Positions 1 to 7,871 of a DNA stretch of 31,829 nt are shown piece by piece. Position 1 is the stretch's first letter, and the number at the start of each line of letters is the position of its first letter. A program made the position numbers and the translations under genes. The stretch covers positions 1 to 31,829 of the forward strand of contig CAYTWE010000026.1 in NCBI GenBank assembly GCA_964440985.1, written 5' to 3'. Source of the stretch: UBA1731 sp964440985 (GTDB lineage: Bacteria > Verrucomicrobiota > Kiritimatiellia > RFP12 > UBA1067). A model generated the notes under the pieces. The model was not told the origin of the DNA. It made no database searches and saw only the letters and a program-made list of their open reading frames with translations.

Positions 1-77
1 TGGTCGGGGCGGCGGGATTTGAACCCACGACAACCTGCGCCCAAGGCAGGTGCGCTACCAGACTGCGCTACGCCCCG
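1..77 (-). tRNA. tRNA-Pro (anticodon UGG)
   Basis: Read on the minus strand this folds as a complete 77-nt cloverleaf. The acceptor stem CGGGGCG pairs with CGCCCCG, the D-stem is GCGC/GCGC, the anticodon stem is CCTGC/GCAGG with loop CTTGGGC, and the T-stem is GTGGG/CCCGC with loop TTCAAAT. Discriminator A and an encoded CCA follow at positions 4-1. The anticodon TGG (43-41) reads proline codons. The 5' end is only 7 nt after the plsX stop codon, so the tRNA may be processed from the end of the glyS-plsX transcript; no separate promoter is visible in the gap. Confidence 0.97.
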
Positions 78-84
78 TAAAGGA

Positions 85-1164
85 TCAAGACTGAGTACGG
101 CAGGAACCGCCCTCAACCTTCCTGTGCATCTCGTATTCGGCAATCCGGCGCGAGATCTCGCCAGTCATATCGTTCTTCGTCGCAAGAACACCAACGCGAA
201 TTGCGTGGTATATTGCCTTGTGCGACGATGACCCATGCGTTATTATCACGGATCCCGGTACACCAAGCAACGGCGCACCGCCATATATCTCAGGATCCAT
301 CTGGCTCTTGAGCGACTTGAACGCCCCCAACAGCAGAATCGATCCGAGCATTCTGACAAAATTGCCCCTGAACTCACGCTTCATCCAATAGCTCATCGCG
401 TGTGCAACCGATTCGGTCGTCTTCAGCACGACATTGCCGACAAAGCCATCGCACACCACGACATCTGTGCGTCCCTGAAAGAGATCATGTCCCTCTACGT
501 TTCCACGAAACTCGATGGAATCAACCTTCTTCAGCAGACCAAAGGCCTCTTTCGTGAGTTCATTGCCCTTGCAATCTTCAGTGCCGATGGAAAGAAGCCC
601 CACAAGCGGCGTCGTCCTGTTCAAGACCGCGTGTGAATAGGCACTCCCCATTATGGCGAACTGCACAAGCCATTCAGGATGGCAGTCCATGTTCGCACCA
701 GCATCAAGCAGCAGAAGCGGACGCCTCGGCAGCCGCGTCGGCAGGACAGTCGCAATCGCCGGACGTGATACGCCGCGTATGCGACCCAGCGTGAGGATTG
801 CACTCGTGGCAACCGCACCGGAATTCCCGGCAGACACAAAGCAGTCCGCCTTTCCTTCCTTCACAAGGCGCATGGCCACATTAATCGAGCAATCCTTCTT
901 GTGCCGAACTGCATCGACCGGCGCTTCATCCATCTCCGCTATGTCCGGAGCATGAACCACCTCAAGGCGTCCATCGGCAACGGCCTCATTGAGCTTTGAC
1001 CGCATCGACGAATCGAACTTGCCGAACTCCGCCTCAAGAAGATCCTTGCGGCCGACAAGAAAGACTTTCACGTCCTTCATGTCGGTGGCTGCAACAACAC
1101 CCCCCTTGACGATTTCGCCAGGAGCCTTGTCACCTCCCATTGCATCAAGTGCAATCCGCGTCAT
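85..1164 (-). CDS. plsX: Phosphate acyltransferase PlsX
   Basis: A 359-residue protein of normal family length. PlsX converts acyl-ACP and phosphate to acyl-phosphate, the acyl donor for PlsY in phosphatidic acid synthesis; it is a peripheral membrane enzyme. The N-terminus MTRIALDAMGGDKAPGEIVK is the PlsX signature, and the conserved GNSGA, DAGAN and DGFVGN segments follow in order. The ATG has GAGGG about 8 nt upstream. It begins 19 nt after rpmF and is last in the order glyS-coaD-yceD-rpmF-plsX. The rpmF-plsX pairing is very widespread. The fabH that often follows plsX is not next here; tRNA-Pro is. Confidence 0.97.
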   Translation of the reverse strand: MTRIALDAMGGDKAPGEIVKGGVVAATDMKDVKVFLVGRKDLLEAEFGKFDSSMRSKLNEAVADGRLEVVHAPDIAEMDEAPVDAVRHKKDCSINVAMRLVKEGKADCFVSAGNSGAVATSAILTLGRIRGVSRPAIATVLPTRLPRRPLLLLDAGANMDCHPEWLVQFAIMGSAYSHAVLNRTTPLVGLLSIGTEDCKGNELTKEAFGLLKKVDSIEFRGNVEGHDLFQGRTDVVVCDGFVGNVVLKTTESVAHAMSYWMKREFRGNFVRMLGSILLLGAFKSLKSQMDPEIYGGAPLLGVPGSVIITHGSSSHKAIYHAIRVGVLATKNDMTGEISRRIAEYEMHRKVEGGSCRTQS

Positions 1165-1183
1165 GGAATCAACCCTCGAAAGG

Positions 1184-1369
1184 TTACTTGGCAGTCACGC
1201 TGAGAACCTTGCGGCCGTTGTACGTGCCGCACTGCGGGCAGACATGGTGAGCCTGCTTCATGCCGCCGCAAACCGGGCAGGCCTGAACAGAGGCAAGAAT
1301 CGCCTTCTCGTTCTGCGCAACACGCTGACGCTTGCGCATCTTGGACTTTTTATGCTTGGGTGATGCCAT
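1184..1369 (-). CDS. rpmF: Large-subunit ribosomal protein bL32
   Basis: A 61-residue basic protein that starts MASPKHKKSKMRKRQR, the typical bL32 N-terminus. It has a zinc-ribbon made of CPVCGG and CPQCGTYNGR, so this is the four-cysteine, zinc-binding (C+) form. The protein packs near the peptidyl-transferase side of the 50S subunit. An AAAGGG ribosome-binding site lies about 9 nt upstream of the ATG and overlaps the end of yceD, which stops 6 nt earlier. The conserved yceD-rpmF-plsX order supports the call. Confidence 0.97.
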   Translation of the reverse strand: MASPKHKKSKMRKRQRVAQNEKAILASVQACPVCGGMKQAHHVCPQCGTYNGRKVLSVTAK

Positions 1370-1375
1370 TTTACT

Positions 1376-1813
1376 TTACCCTTTCGTTAAGTTGTCAAGA
1401 ACATCCCAACGCGAATCGGGCGTCCTTTTCTCCGTTTTCTCTATTCCCGGACAGTCTTCGCGACAGACCGGATAAGCCGATAAGTTGAGTAGTATACTCT
1501 CTCTGAGCTCTTCCGTCAAATCGACGGACTCAGACTTTGCATCAACTTCAAAACTTGCGGTAAAATCAGGGATTTTTACCGTAAAATCAAAATCGTTCCC
1601 GCAACGCGAACACGCAGCCTCGAAATCCTGCTCTATTCGGCCTCTCACAAGAAGCTCCGAACCGAAAAGCTGCACACCAAGCTCGTAGCGCAGTCCGCCA
1701 AAAGGCTTGAGGTATTCATCGTCAAGACCGTAGACGGAATCGTCAATCGTTCCGGACAGTTCCTCACCGTCGCGTCCGACACTCGCCAGATACACTGTCA
1801 GCCTCTCATTCAT
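1376..1813 (-). CDS. YceD/DUF177 family protein
   Basis: A 145-residue protein of the DUF177 (YceD) family, which in other bacteria is encoded directly before rpmF and is linked to 23S rRNA accumulation. It has the family's first cysteine pair (ACSRCGNDFDF, near residue 68) and a second pair in a C-terminal YPVCREDCPGI segment. An acidic stretch, DLTEELRESILLNL, lies between them and is also typical. The start codon overlaps the coaD stop as ATGA, so the two are probably translationally coupled. The biochemical role is inferred only from family and position. Confidence 0.88.
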   Translation of the reverse strand: MNERLTVYLASVGRDGEELSGTIDDSVYGLDDEYLKPFGGLRYELGVQLFGSELLVRGRIEQDFEAACSRCGNDFDFTVKIPDFTASFEVDAKSESVDLTEELRESILLNLSAYPVCREDCPGIEKTEKRTPDSRWDVLDNLTKG

Positions 1814-2301
1814 GGCTGGCGCATTCCCTTCAGCCTTGCCATCACCGCAGGCGTCACCATCGATGACACATCGCCACCGTAGCGCAGAATCTCGCGCACT
1901 GTCGAAGCGGTGACATAAGCGAGGTTTTCGCTCGGCATCATGAAGAGCGTCTCGATTTCTGGCGCCATCTTGCGGTTTGTCAGAGCCATCTGGAACTCGT
2001 ACTCGAAATCGGAATAGACGCGCACGCCGCGAATTACGGTGTTTACGCCACGCTGCCGGCAGAAATCAACAAGCAGAGAATCGAGACATTCAACGGTGAC
2101 ACCTTCAAGACCAGCCCTTTCGACATCTTCACGGATCATCGCCATGCGTGTATCGCAGTCGAACATCGCACCCTGCTTCGCGCTGGTCGCAGCCACCGCG
2201 ACGACAAGGCGGTCATACAGGGCGGCCGCCCGCTTGACGAGGTCGAAGTGACCAAGCGTCATCGGGTCGAACGTACCTGGATAGACTGCAATCCGTTCCA
2301 T
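1810..2301 (-). CDS. coaD: Phosphopantetheine adenylyltransferase CoaD
   Basis: A 163-residue enzyme that transfers AMP from ATP to 4'-phosphopantetheine, the penultimate step of CoA synthesis. It shows the nucleotidyltransferase motif YPGTFDPMTLGHFD at the N-terminus, NTVIRGVR in the middle, and YVTASTVREI at the usual ISSTxxR position. I start it at the ATG at 2301, five codons inside the longest frame. The upstream alternative is a TTG at 2316 that lies within glyS, and the family normally begins right before the GTFDP motif. The start lies 4 nt after the glyS stop, and the stop overlaps yceD. Confidence 0.96.
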   Translation of the reverse strand: MERIAVYPGTFDPMTLGHFDLVKRAAALYDRLVVAVAATSAKQGAMFDCDTRMAMIREDVERAGLEGVTVECLDSLLVDFCRQRGVNTVIRGVRVYSDFEYEFQMALTNRKMAPEIETLFMMPSENLAYVTASTVREILRYGGDVSSMVTPAVMARLKGMRQP

Positions 2302-2305
2302 GCCG

Positions 2306-3949
2306 TCAGAATTCAAGAGCCTCGTTCATCATGGAAATAAATCCGGCGTAATCCATGCGCGTCTGCTTCATCGAATCGCGTTCACGCACCGTAAACGTGC
2401 CGTCCTGCACTGTCTGCGCATCGACCGTGATGCACCACGGCGTACCGGCCTCGTCCTGACGGCGGTAGCGGCGACCGATTGCACCGGAAACATCCCACAT
2501 CACGTTCACCTTCTTGCGCAACTTGCCGAAAATCTCCTGCGCAATGCGATCCTGTTCGGGATCCTTTTTGATGAGCGGAAATATGGCGACTTTTATCGGT
2601 GCGGCCTTGGGGGAGAAGTGAAGCACGGTGCGCACATCCTCCTTGCCCTTCTCGTCCACAAGCTTCTCCTCCTCGTACGCTTCGCAGAGAAGAGCCAGCA
2701 TGAGACGGTCAACGCCGGCGGACGGCTCAATCACATGCGGCACGTACTTGCCGTCGAAGAGATTCTCGCAGAACGATTTCGCCTGTGCGGCTACGGCAGC
2801 GGCCTCGTCTTCCGAGAGGACGACCTCCTTACCGGCCTTGGCGGACAACGCCTGCTGCTTGCGGTCAATCCAACTCTTCTGCACCTTGTCGATGAACGCC
2901 GCACGTGCCGCTTCGTCCATCTTCTTGGCAGCCTGCTTGAGCGGATCGTCGAAGACCATCTGGCTTTCACCAGAATGCTTCTGATGCTGAGTGAGGTCGA
3001 AGTCGCTTCGCGCCGCAATCCCCTCAAGCTCCTGCCGTCCAAACGGGAAATCGTATTCAATGTCAACGCAGGCGCGGGCGTAATGGGCCAACTCGTCCGG
3101 CTTCTGCCAGTACTCGACAAAGCGCTCCGGCGGCAAGCCCATGGCGGTGAGGAACTTCTTGCGCTGCTCAACCCAGTACTTGTGCCAAACCTCCCAGCCC
3201 CAGTCATCCTGCACCGGACCGTCAAGATCAGGATTGTCCGCAAGCGTCTTCACCTTGCCGTGAAGTATCTCCACGGCCTCGTCCGGACGGATGAAGAACT
3301 CAAGTTCCATCTGCTCGAACTCGCGGCTCCTGAACGTGTAGTTGCGCGGTGTGACTTCATTGCGGAAACTCTTGCCCATCTGAGCTATTCCAAACGGGAC
3401 CTGCTGACGCGACGTCGCAAGCACGTTCTGGAACTGCGCGAAAATCGCCTGCGCCGTCTCAGGGCGGAGATACGCAACGTTGGACGGATCGTCGATCGGC
3501 CCGACAACTGTCTTGAACATCAGGTTGAAAGGCTTTGGCTCCGTCATCTCGCCGCCGCAGTACGGACAGCTGAGCGTCCCTTCAGGGTTATGCGGGACGG
3601 GCTTTTTCTTCTGCTCCGCGAGAATGTCGCCGATCTGGTCGGCGCGCATGAGCTTCTTGCACTCCTTGCACATCGTCATCGGATCAGCAAAGGTGTCCAG
3701 ATGCCCGGAAGCCTTCCAGATCTTCGGATGCATGATGATCGTGGCGTCAAGGCCGGCGACATCGCTCCTTCCGCGAACGGTGAACTGCCACCACGCCTGC
3801 TTGACGTTCTGCTTCAGTTCACAGCCGAGCGGGCCGTAATCCCAAAAACCTGGCATACCCCCATATATCTCAGATGAATGGTATATGAAGCCGCGGCGCT
3901 TGCAAAGCGCCGCCAGCGGTTCGAGACTCGACTTGTTTTCTTCAGCCAT
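2306..3949 (-). CDS. glyS: Glycyl-tRNA synthetase, single-chain alpha2 type
   Basis: About 547 residues; a class II aminoacyl-tRNA synthetase charging tRNA-Gly. It is the homodimeric, eukaryote/archaea-like form, not the GlyQ+GlyS tetramer. Class II motif 2 reads FRNEVTPRNYTFRSREFEQM, with YLRPETAQAIF before it. Cysteine pairs MCKECKK and SCPYCGG flank a probable zinc-binding insert. The C-terminal anticodon-binding domain starts near residue 450 (KVAIFPLIKKD). Two starts are possible: the ATG at 3949, used here, or a TTG at 3955 that sits 5 nt after an AAGGA. It is the first gene of the glyS-plsX operon and has a good sigma-70 promoter upstream. Confidence 0.97.
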   Translation of the reverse strand: MAEENKSSLEPLAALCKRRGFIYHSSEIYGGMPGFWDYGPLGCELKQNVKQAWWQFTVRGRSDVAGLDATIIMHPKIWKASGHLDTFADPMTMCKECKKLMRADQIGDILAEQKKKPVPHNPEGTLSCPYCGGEMTEPKPFNLMFKTVVGPIDDPSNVAYLRPETAQAIFAQFQNVLATSRQQVPFGIAQMGKSFRNEVTPRNYTFRSREFEQMELEFFIRPDEAVEILHGKVKTLADNPDLDGPVQDDWGWEVWHKYWVEQRKKFLTAMGLPPERFVEYWQKPDELAHYARACVDIEYDFPFGRQELEGIAARSDFDLTQHQKHSGESQMVFDDPLKQAAKKMDEAARAAFIDKVQKSWIDRKQQALSAKAGKEVVLSEDEAAAVAAQAKSFCENLFDGKYVPHVIEPSAGVDRLMLALLCEAYEEEKLVDEKGKEDVRTVLHFSPKAAPIKVAIFPLIKKDPEQDRIAQEIFGKLRKKVNVMWDVSGAIGRRYRRQDEAGTPWCITVDAQTVQDGTFTVRERDSMKQTRMDYAGFISMMNEALEF

Positions 3950-3983
3950 GTTCAATGCAATCCTTCAAATCAAAAACCTGCGT

Positions 3984-4012
3984 ATTTTACCAAAACACAC
4001 ATTGTCGTTCAA
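3984..4012 (-). promoter_or_regulatory. Sigma-70-type promoter of the glyS operon
   Basis: On the minus strand there is a -35 TTGAAC (4012-4007), a 17-bp spacer and a -10 TAAAAT (3989-3984), placed about 35 bp before the glyS start. The gap between gnd and glyS is short and AT-rich compared with the genes. It would drive glyS, coaD, yceD, rpmF, plsX and possibly tRNA-Pro. Confidence 0.72.
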
Positions 4013-4038
4013 GCGCAGAGCCGCCCGACAACAGTACG

Positions 4039-5490
4039 TCAGGCGTTGTACGTCGCGGCAGACGTGTTGCCGCCGTGTCCCGTCCAGTTCGTGTGGAAGA
4101 ACTTTCCGCGAGGTGCGTCCAACCTCTCGTAGGTGTGCGCCCCAAAATAATCGCGCTGCGCCTGAAGGAGATTGGCAGGCAGACGTTCAGTCGTGTAGCC
4201 GTCAAAATACGAAAGCGCGGACGTCATCGTCGGAGCCGGTATGCCGTATGAAAGCGCGGCGGCGGCGACTTCACGCCATGCCGGAACAAGCTTTTCGATC
4301 GTTTCCTTGAAGTACGGATCGAGAAGCAGGTTCGACAGTTCCGGATTCCTGTCGTACGCCTCCTTTATCTTTCCGAGGAATACGCTGCGTATGATGCAAC
4401 CGCCGCGCCACATGAGCGCAATGCCGCCGTAGTTGAGATTCCATCCGTAGGTCTTGGCCGCAGTGCGCATGAGCGTGTAGCCCTGCGCATAGGATACGAT
4501 CTTCGACGCATAGAGCGCCTGCCGAATCGCTTCGACGAACTTCGCCTTGTCGCCCGTGAATGCGGGGATTTTGCGGCCATACGCCTTGGCGGCCTCCACG
4601 CGATCCGGCTTCATCGCCGAAAGGCAGCGGGCGAACACCGCTTCACCGATGAGCGTAAGCGGAACGCCTTCGTCCAATGCGGCGATGCCAGTCCACTTGC
4701 CGGTGCCCTTCTGTCCGGCAGTATCGAGGATGTTCTCGACGAGCGCAGAACCGTCCACATCCTTGTATGCGAGAATGTCACGGGTGATCTCTATGAGATA
4801 CGAATCCAGCTCCGTAGTGTTCCACGCCTTGAACACTTCGTGCATTTCGTCGTCATTCATGCCAAGCAGGTCGCGCATGAGCTGGTAGGATTCGCAGATG
4901 AGCTGCATATCGCCGTACTCAATGCCGTTGTGAACCATCTTGACAAAGTGCCCGGCGCCGTTCTCACCGACCCAGTCGCAGCACGGCGCACCGTCTTCGA
5001 CCTTGGCGCAGATGGCCTGGAATATCGGCTTGACGAACGGCCACGCCGCCGGTGAGCCGCCCGGCATCAGGCTCGGCCCCTTCAAAGCACCCTCTTCGCC
5101 GCCGGAGACTCCGGTGCCTACGTAAAGCAGCCCCTTCTCCTCAACATACTTCGTGCGGCGAATGGTGTCAGGGAAATGGGAGTTGCCGCCGTCTATGATG
5201 ATGTCGCCAGGCTCAAGAAGCGGTATCAGCTGGTCGATCATCGCGTCAACCGCCGCACCGGCCTTGACCATCATGAACACCTTGCGCGGCTTCGCCAGCG
5301 ACGCGACGAACTCCTGCATGGAATGCGCCCCGATGATGTTCCGTCCCTTCGCCCTGCCGTTCACAAATGCGTCCACCTTCTCCACCGTGCGGTTAAACAC
5401 CGCCACGGTGAATCCCTTGGACTCCATGTTCATTATGAGGTTCTCGCCCATCACCGCGAGACCGATAAGGCCGATGTCTGCCTGCTTCAT
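4039..5490 (-). CDS. gnd: 6-phosphogluconate dehydrogenase, decarboxylating
   Basis: A 483-residue enzyme, full length for the dimeric form, oxidising 6-phosphogluconate to ribulose 5-phosphate in the oxidative pentose phosphate pathway. The N-terminal Rossmann motif is GLIGLAVMGENLIMNM. The substrate-binding GVSGGEEGALKGPSLMPGG and catalytic KMVHNGIEYGDMQ segments follow, and the C-terminal tail ends in FFHTNWTG. I start at the ATG at 5490, which has AAAGGAG about 6 nt upstream. The longer frame (to 5616) runs into guaA and gives an unrelated Arg/Ser-rich leader. The start is 46 nt after guaA. Its product is the substrate of the rpe product encoded further upstream at 8489-9139. Confidence 0.98.
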   Translation of the reverse strand: MKQADIGLIGLAVMGENLIMNMESKGFTVAVFNRTVEKVDAFVNGRAKGRNIIGAHSMQEFVASLAKPRKVFMMVKAGAAVDAMIDQLIPLLEPGDIIIDGGNSHFPDTIRRTKYVEEKGLLYVGTGVSGGEEGALKGPSLMPGGSPAAWPFVKPIFQAICAKVEDGAPCCDWVGENGAGHFVKMVHNGIEYGDMQLICESYQLMRDLLGMNDDEMHEVFKAWNTTELDSYLIEITRDILAYKDVDGSALVENILDTAGQKGTGKWTGIAALDEGVPLTLIGEAVFARCLSAMKPDRVEAAKAYGRKIPAFTGDKAKFVEAIRQALYASKIVSYAQGYTLMRTAAKTYGWNLNYGGIALMWRGGCIIRSVFLGKIKEAYDRNPELSNLLLDPYFKETIEKLVPAWREVAAAALSYGIPAPTMTSALSYFDGYTTERLPANLLQAQRDYFGAHTYERLDAPRGKFFHTNWTGHGGNTSAATYNA

Positions 5491-5536
5491 TGCATCTCCT
5501 TTCAGCAAAAGTTGACGTTCGCCAAAAAAGTGCGCG

Positions 5537-6532
5537 TCACTCCCATTCGATTGTCGCCGGCGGCTTCGGAGTAATGTCCCACACAACGCGGTTGACGCCC
5601 TTGACCTTGGTCGCAATCTTCTCGGCGACAGCCATCACAAACTTGAACGGAAGCTCGACCACACCCGCCTTCACAAACTGCGAGGTGGCAACCGCACGAA
5701 TGGCGATCACATATCCGAACGTACGCGCTCCGTTCTTCACGCCGACGCTCTTGACGTTCGTCATCACCGCAAAGAACTGCTGCGCCTTCCTGTCGAGCTT
5801 CGCCTTCGCCATCTCGTCGCGGAATATGAAGTCCGCCTCGCGAAGGATGTCCAGCTTCTCCTTCGTGAGTTCACCGAGACAGCGCACGGCAAGCCCGGGA
5901 CCGGGGAACGGCTGACGGTCGACCATGAAGTCCGGAATGCCAAGCGCCCTTCCGACCTTGCGCACCTCGTCCTTGTAGAGATACCGCACCGGCTCGACCA
6001 GCCCTTCAAACCCGATATCCTTCGGCAGACCGCCCACATTGTGGTGTGCCTTGACTGCCTTGTTGCCGCCTACGCCGGATTCGAGAAGATCCGGATAGAT
6101 CGTGCCCTGTCCAAGGAACTCTATCCTGCCGAGCTTCTTTGCCTCCTCCTCAAATACGCGAATGAACTCCGCGCCGATGCATTTGCGCTTGAGTTCCGGA
6201 TCGGTGATGCCCTTGGCCTTCTCAAGGAACCGCGCCTCGGCGTCAATCTGGATCAGGTTGATTCCGAACTGACCCTTGAAAACCTTCTTGACTTCCTTGG
6301 CCTCGTTCTTGCGCATACACCCATGATCGACAAACACGCAAGTGAGGTTGCTGCCTATCGCCTTGTGCAGGAGAACCGCACACACAGACGAATCAACTCC
6401 GCCGGACATGGCAAGCAGGACTTTCCTGTCACCCACCTGTTCGCGTATCGCCTCAATCTCCTTCTTGATGTACGACTTTACGTTCAGTGTCTTGCCGACC
6501 TTGGCAAGGCGCTCTTTCTCTGCCTTGTTCAT
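5537..6532 (-). CDS. guaA: GMP synthase ATP-pyrophosphatase subunit (no glutaminase domain)
   Basis: A 331-residue protein matching only the C-terminal two-thirds of a usual GMP synthase of about 520 residues. The ATP-pyrophosphatase P-loop SGGVDSS is at residues 43-49. VDHGCMRKNE, GQGTIYPDLLESG, DRQPFPGPGLAVR and the C-terminal PPATIEWE tail of the dimerisation domain are all present. There is no class I glutamine amidotransferase domain with its Cys-His-Glu triad, neither in this protein nor elsewhere in the window. Archaea split GMP synthase in this way (GuaAa plus GuaAb). It would aminate XMP using ammonia supplied by a separate subunit or taken up free. The ATG has GGAG about 7 nt upstream. 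Confidence 0.93.
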   Translation of the reverse strand: MNKAEKERLAKVGKTLNVKSYIKKEIEAIREQVGDRKVLLAMSGGVDSSVCAVLLHKAIGSNLTCVFVDHGCMRKNEAKEVKKVFKGQFGINLIQIDAEARFLEKAKGITDPELKRKCIGAEFIRVFEEEAKKLGRIEFLGQGTIYPDLLESGVGGNKAVKAHHNVGGLPKDIGFEGLVEPVRYLYKDEVRKVGRALGIPDFMVDRQPFPGPGLAVRCLGELTKEKLDILREADFIFRDEMAKAKLDRKAQQFFAVMTNVKSVGVKNGARTFGYVIAIRAVATSQFVKAGVVELPFKFVMAVAEKIATKVKGVNRVVWDITPKPPATIEWE

Positions 6533-6582
6533 CTGCTCTCCATGTGTGCGTTGTTTAGCGGATTGACCGCCTTTGCCGTGAC

Positions 6583-6588
6583 ATTATA
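6583..6588 (-). promoter_or_regulatory. Candidate -10 element for guaA
   Basis: A perfect TATAAT on the minus strand, 50 bp before the guaA ATG, would give a leader of about 44 nt that includes the guaA ribosome-binding site. No convincing -35 is seen 16-18 bp further up. The element lies in the gap between coaC (ends 6646) and guaA. Confidence 0.5.
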
Positions 6589-6645
6589 CCATATGTGACG
6601 CAGCCATGGCGGCAAAAACCAAAACCTTGGATTAATTCCGCCCAC

Positions 6646-7170
6646 TCATCCCCGCTCTGCGACCGCCGCAAAGATGTCGGCTGCGTCCGCCATCCGTCCA
6701 CGACCCGACGTGCCGCAGGCAAGATCTCCATCCGCTGGCTCAACAACAGTCACGCCGCGTCTTTTCAATGTCGCAAGATTCTCCTGCGTTGCCGCATTCT
6801 CCCACATTCCGTCGTTCATCGCAGGGGCGACCACAATCCGCGCCCGCGTGGCGAGAAGCGTAGCCGTGAGAAGATCGTCCGCAATCCCATGCGCCAGCTT
6901 CGCGATCACGTTCGCCGTGGCGGGCGCCACGACCACGACATCGGCCTGCGCAAGCGATATGTGCTCCGGCCGCCAGCGTTCAGGCTCGGCAAACTGATCC
7001 ACGCCAACGGGATTGCGCGAAAGCGTCTGGAACGTAAGCGGCGTTACGAACCTTGTCGCTGCGGACGTCATCACGACGCGCACACCGCACCCGCCCTTCA
7101 CGAACAACCTGACGAGTTCGCAGGCCTTGTAGGCCGCAATCGAACCGCTCACCCCAAGCACGACATCCAT
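6646..7170 (-). CDS. coaC: Phosphopantothenoylcysteine decarboxylase domain protein (CoaC only)
   Basis: A 174-residue flavoprotein covering only the decarboxylase half of bifunctional CoaBC (about 400 residues). The N-terminal VLGVSGSIAAYKA forms the FMN phosphate site. The WRPEHISLA segment carries the expected catalytic His, PAMNDGMW is the substrate-recognition clamp, and LACGTSGRGRMA carries the active-site Cys. The CoaB synthetase domain is absent and no coaB is found in the window. It starts 19 nt after gmk with an AGGAAGG site upstream. The gmk neighbourhood recalls the common gmk-rpoZ-coaBC order, here without rpoZ. Another HFCD-family flavoprotein role is possible but less likely. 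Confidence 0.85.
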   Translation of the reverse strand: MDVVLGVSGSIAAYKACELVRLFVKGGCGVRVVMTSAATRFVTPLTFQTLSRNPVGVDQFAEPERWRPEHISLAQADVVVVAPATANVIAKLAHGIADDLLTATLLATRARIVVAPAMNDGMWENAATQENLATLKRRGVTVVEPADGDLACGTSGRGRMADAADIFAAVAERG

Positions 7171-7188
7171 GGCGACACCTTCCTGCGG

Positions 7189-7794
7189 TCACATCCGCCC
7201 AGACCTGACGTCTATCAGGTCGCAGAGCTTCCTGTACGCCATGCCGAGATCGTCGTTGGTCACCTGGAACATGTACTCATGCGCACGCTCCATCTCTCCT
7301 ACGGCGTTCACGAGCCTCTTTTCAATCACCTCTTGCGAATCGGTGCCGCGCCCCTCAAGGCGTTCCCTCAACGCATGGATGTCAGGCGGATTGATGAATA
7401 CATCCATGTATCCGGCACGAAGCGGATCGTCCGGCGAAAGTCCCTTCACATGGCTGCGCACCTTCGCGGCGCCGGCCACATCGATGTCAAGTATCATCGA
7501 GTTGCCCTCCGCCAGCACCTCCTCTATCGGGCCTCTCAACGTGCCGTAGTAGTTTCCGTGCACTTCCGCATATTCGAGAAACGCATTCTCCGCAAGCAGT
7601 TCGCGGAAACGCTCCACCGTCATGAAGTGGTAGTCTATGCCGTCCTCCTCCTCGCCGCGCGGGGCGCGTGTGGTGCATGATATCGAATACTGCAGATCCG
7701 GATATTCCTGCAAAAGCATGTCTATGAGCGTGGACTTGCCGCACCCGGACGGCGCACTCAACACGATGAAAAGCGGTTTGATCTTGTTTTCCAT
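7189..7794 (-). CDS. gmk: Guanylate kinase
   Basis: A 201-residue kinase that phosphorylates GMP to GDP with ATP. The Walker A motif is SAPSGCGKST near residue 13. The GMP-binding region reads SCTTRAPRGEEEDGIDYHFM and continues with FLEYAEVHGNYYGT; ILDIDVAGA follows. The start at 7794 (ATG, MENKIKPLF) is well inside the longest open frame; the extra upstream 137 codons are antisense-like residues overlapping folE. A GGAAGG site lies about 7 nt upstream. It is followed closely by coaC. The GMP synthase gene lies two genes further downstream, so consecutive guanine-nucleotide steps are encoded near each other. Confidence 0.97.
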   Translation of the reverse strand: MENKIKPLFIVLSAPSGCGKSTLIDMLLQEYPDLQYSISCTTRAPRGEEEDGIDYHFMTVERFRELLAENAFLEYAEVHGNYYGTLRGPIEEVLAEGNSMILDIDVAGAAKVRSHVKGLSPDDPLRAGYMDVFINPPDIHALRERLEGRGTDSQEVIEKRLVNAVGEMERAHEYMFQVTNDDLGMAYRKLCDLIDVRSGRM

Positions 7795-7871
7795 TTCTGC
7801 CTTCCGAAGTTTTCCTCTTCTGCCTTCTAAAGTTTCATTCCTGCAAACCGGACATAATCCGATTCCGCAGG

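Noticed and set aside
2300..3877. A 525-codon plus-strand open frame opposite glyS
   Set aside because: It lies antisense to a clear glycyl-tRNA synthetase, its residues show no motif, and it is the kind of shadow frame expected in GC-rich DNA.
5490..5616. An N-terminal extension of gnd by 42 codons
   Set aside because: It overlaps the guaA end, is unlike any Gnd N-terminus, and a strong AAAGGAG sits before the ATG at 5490.
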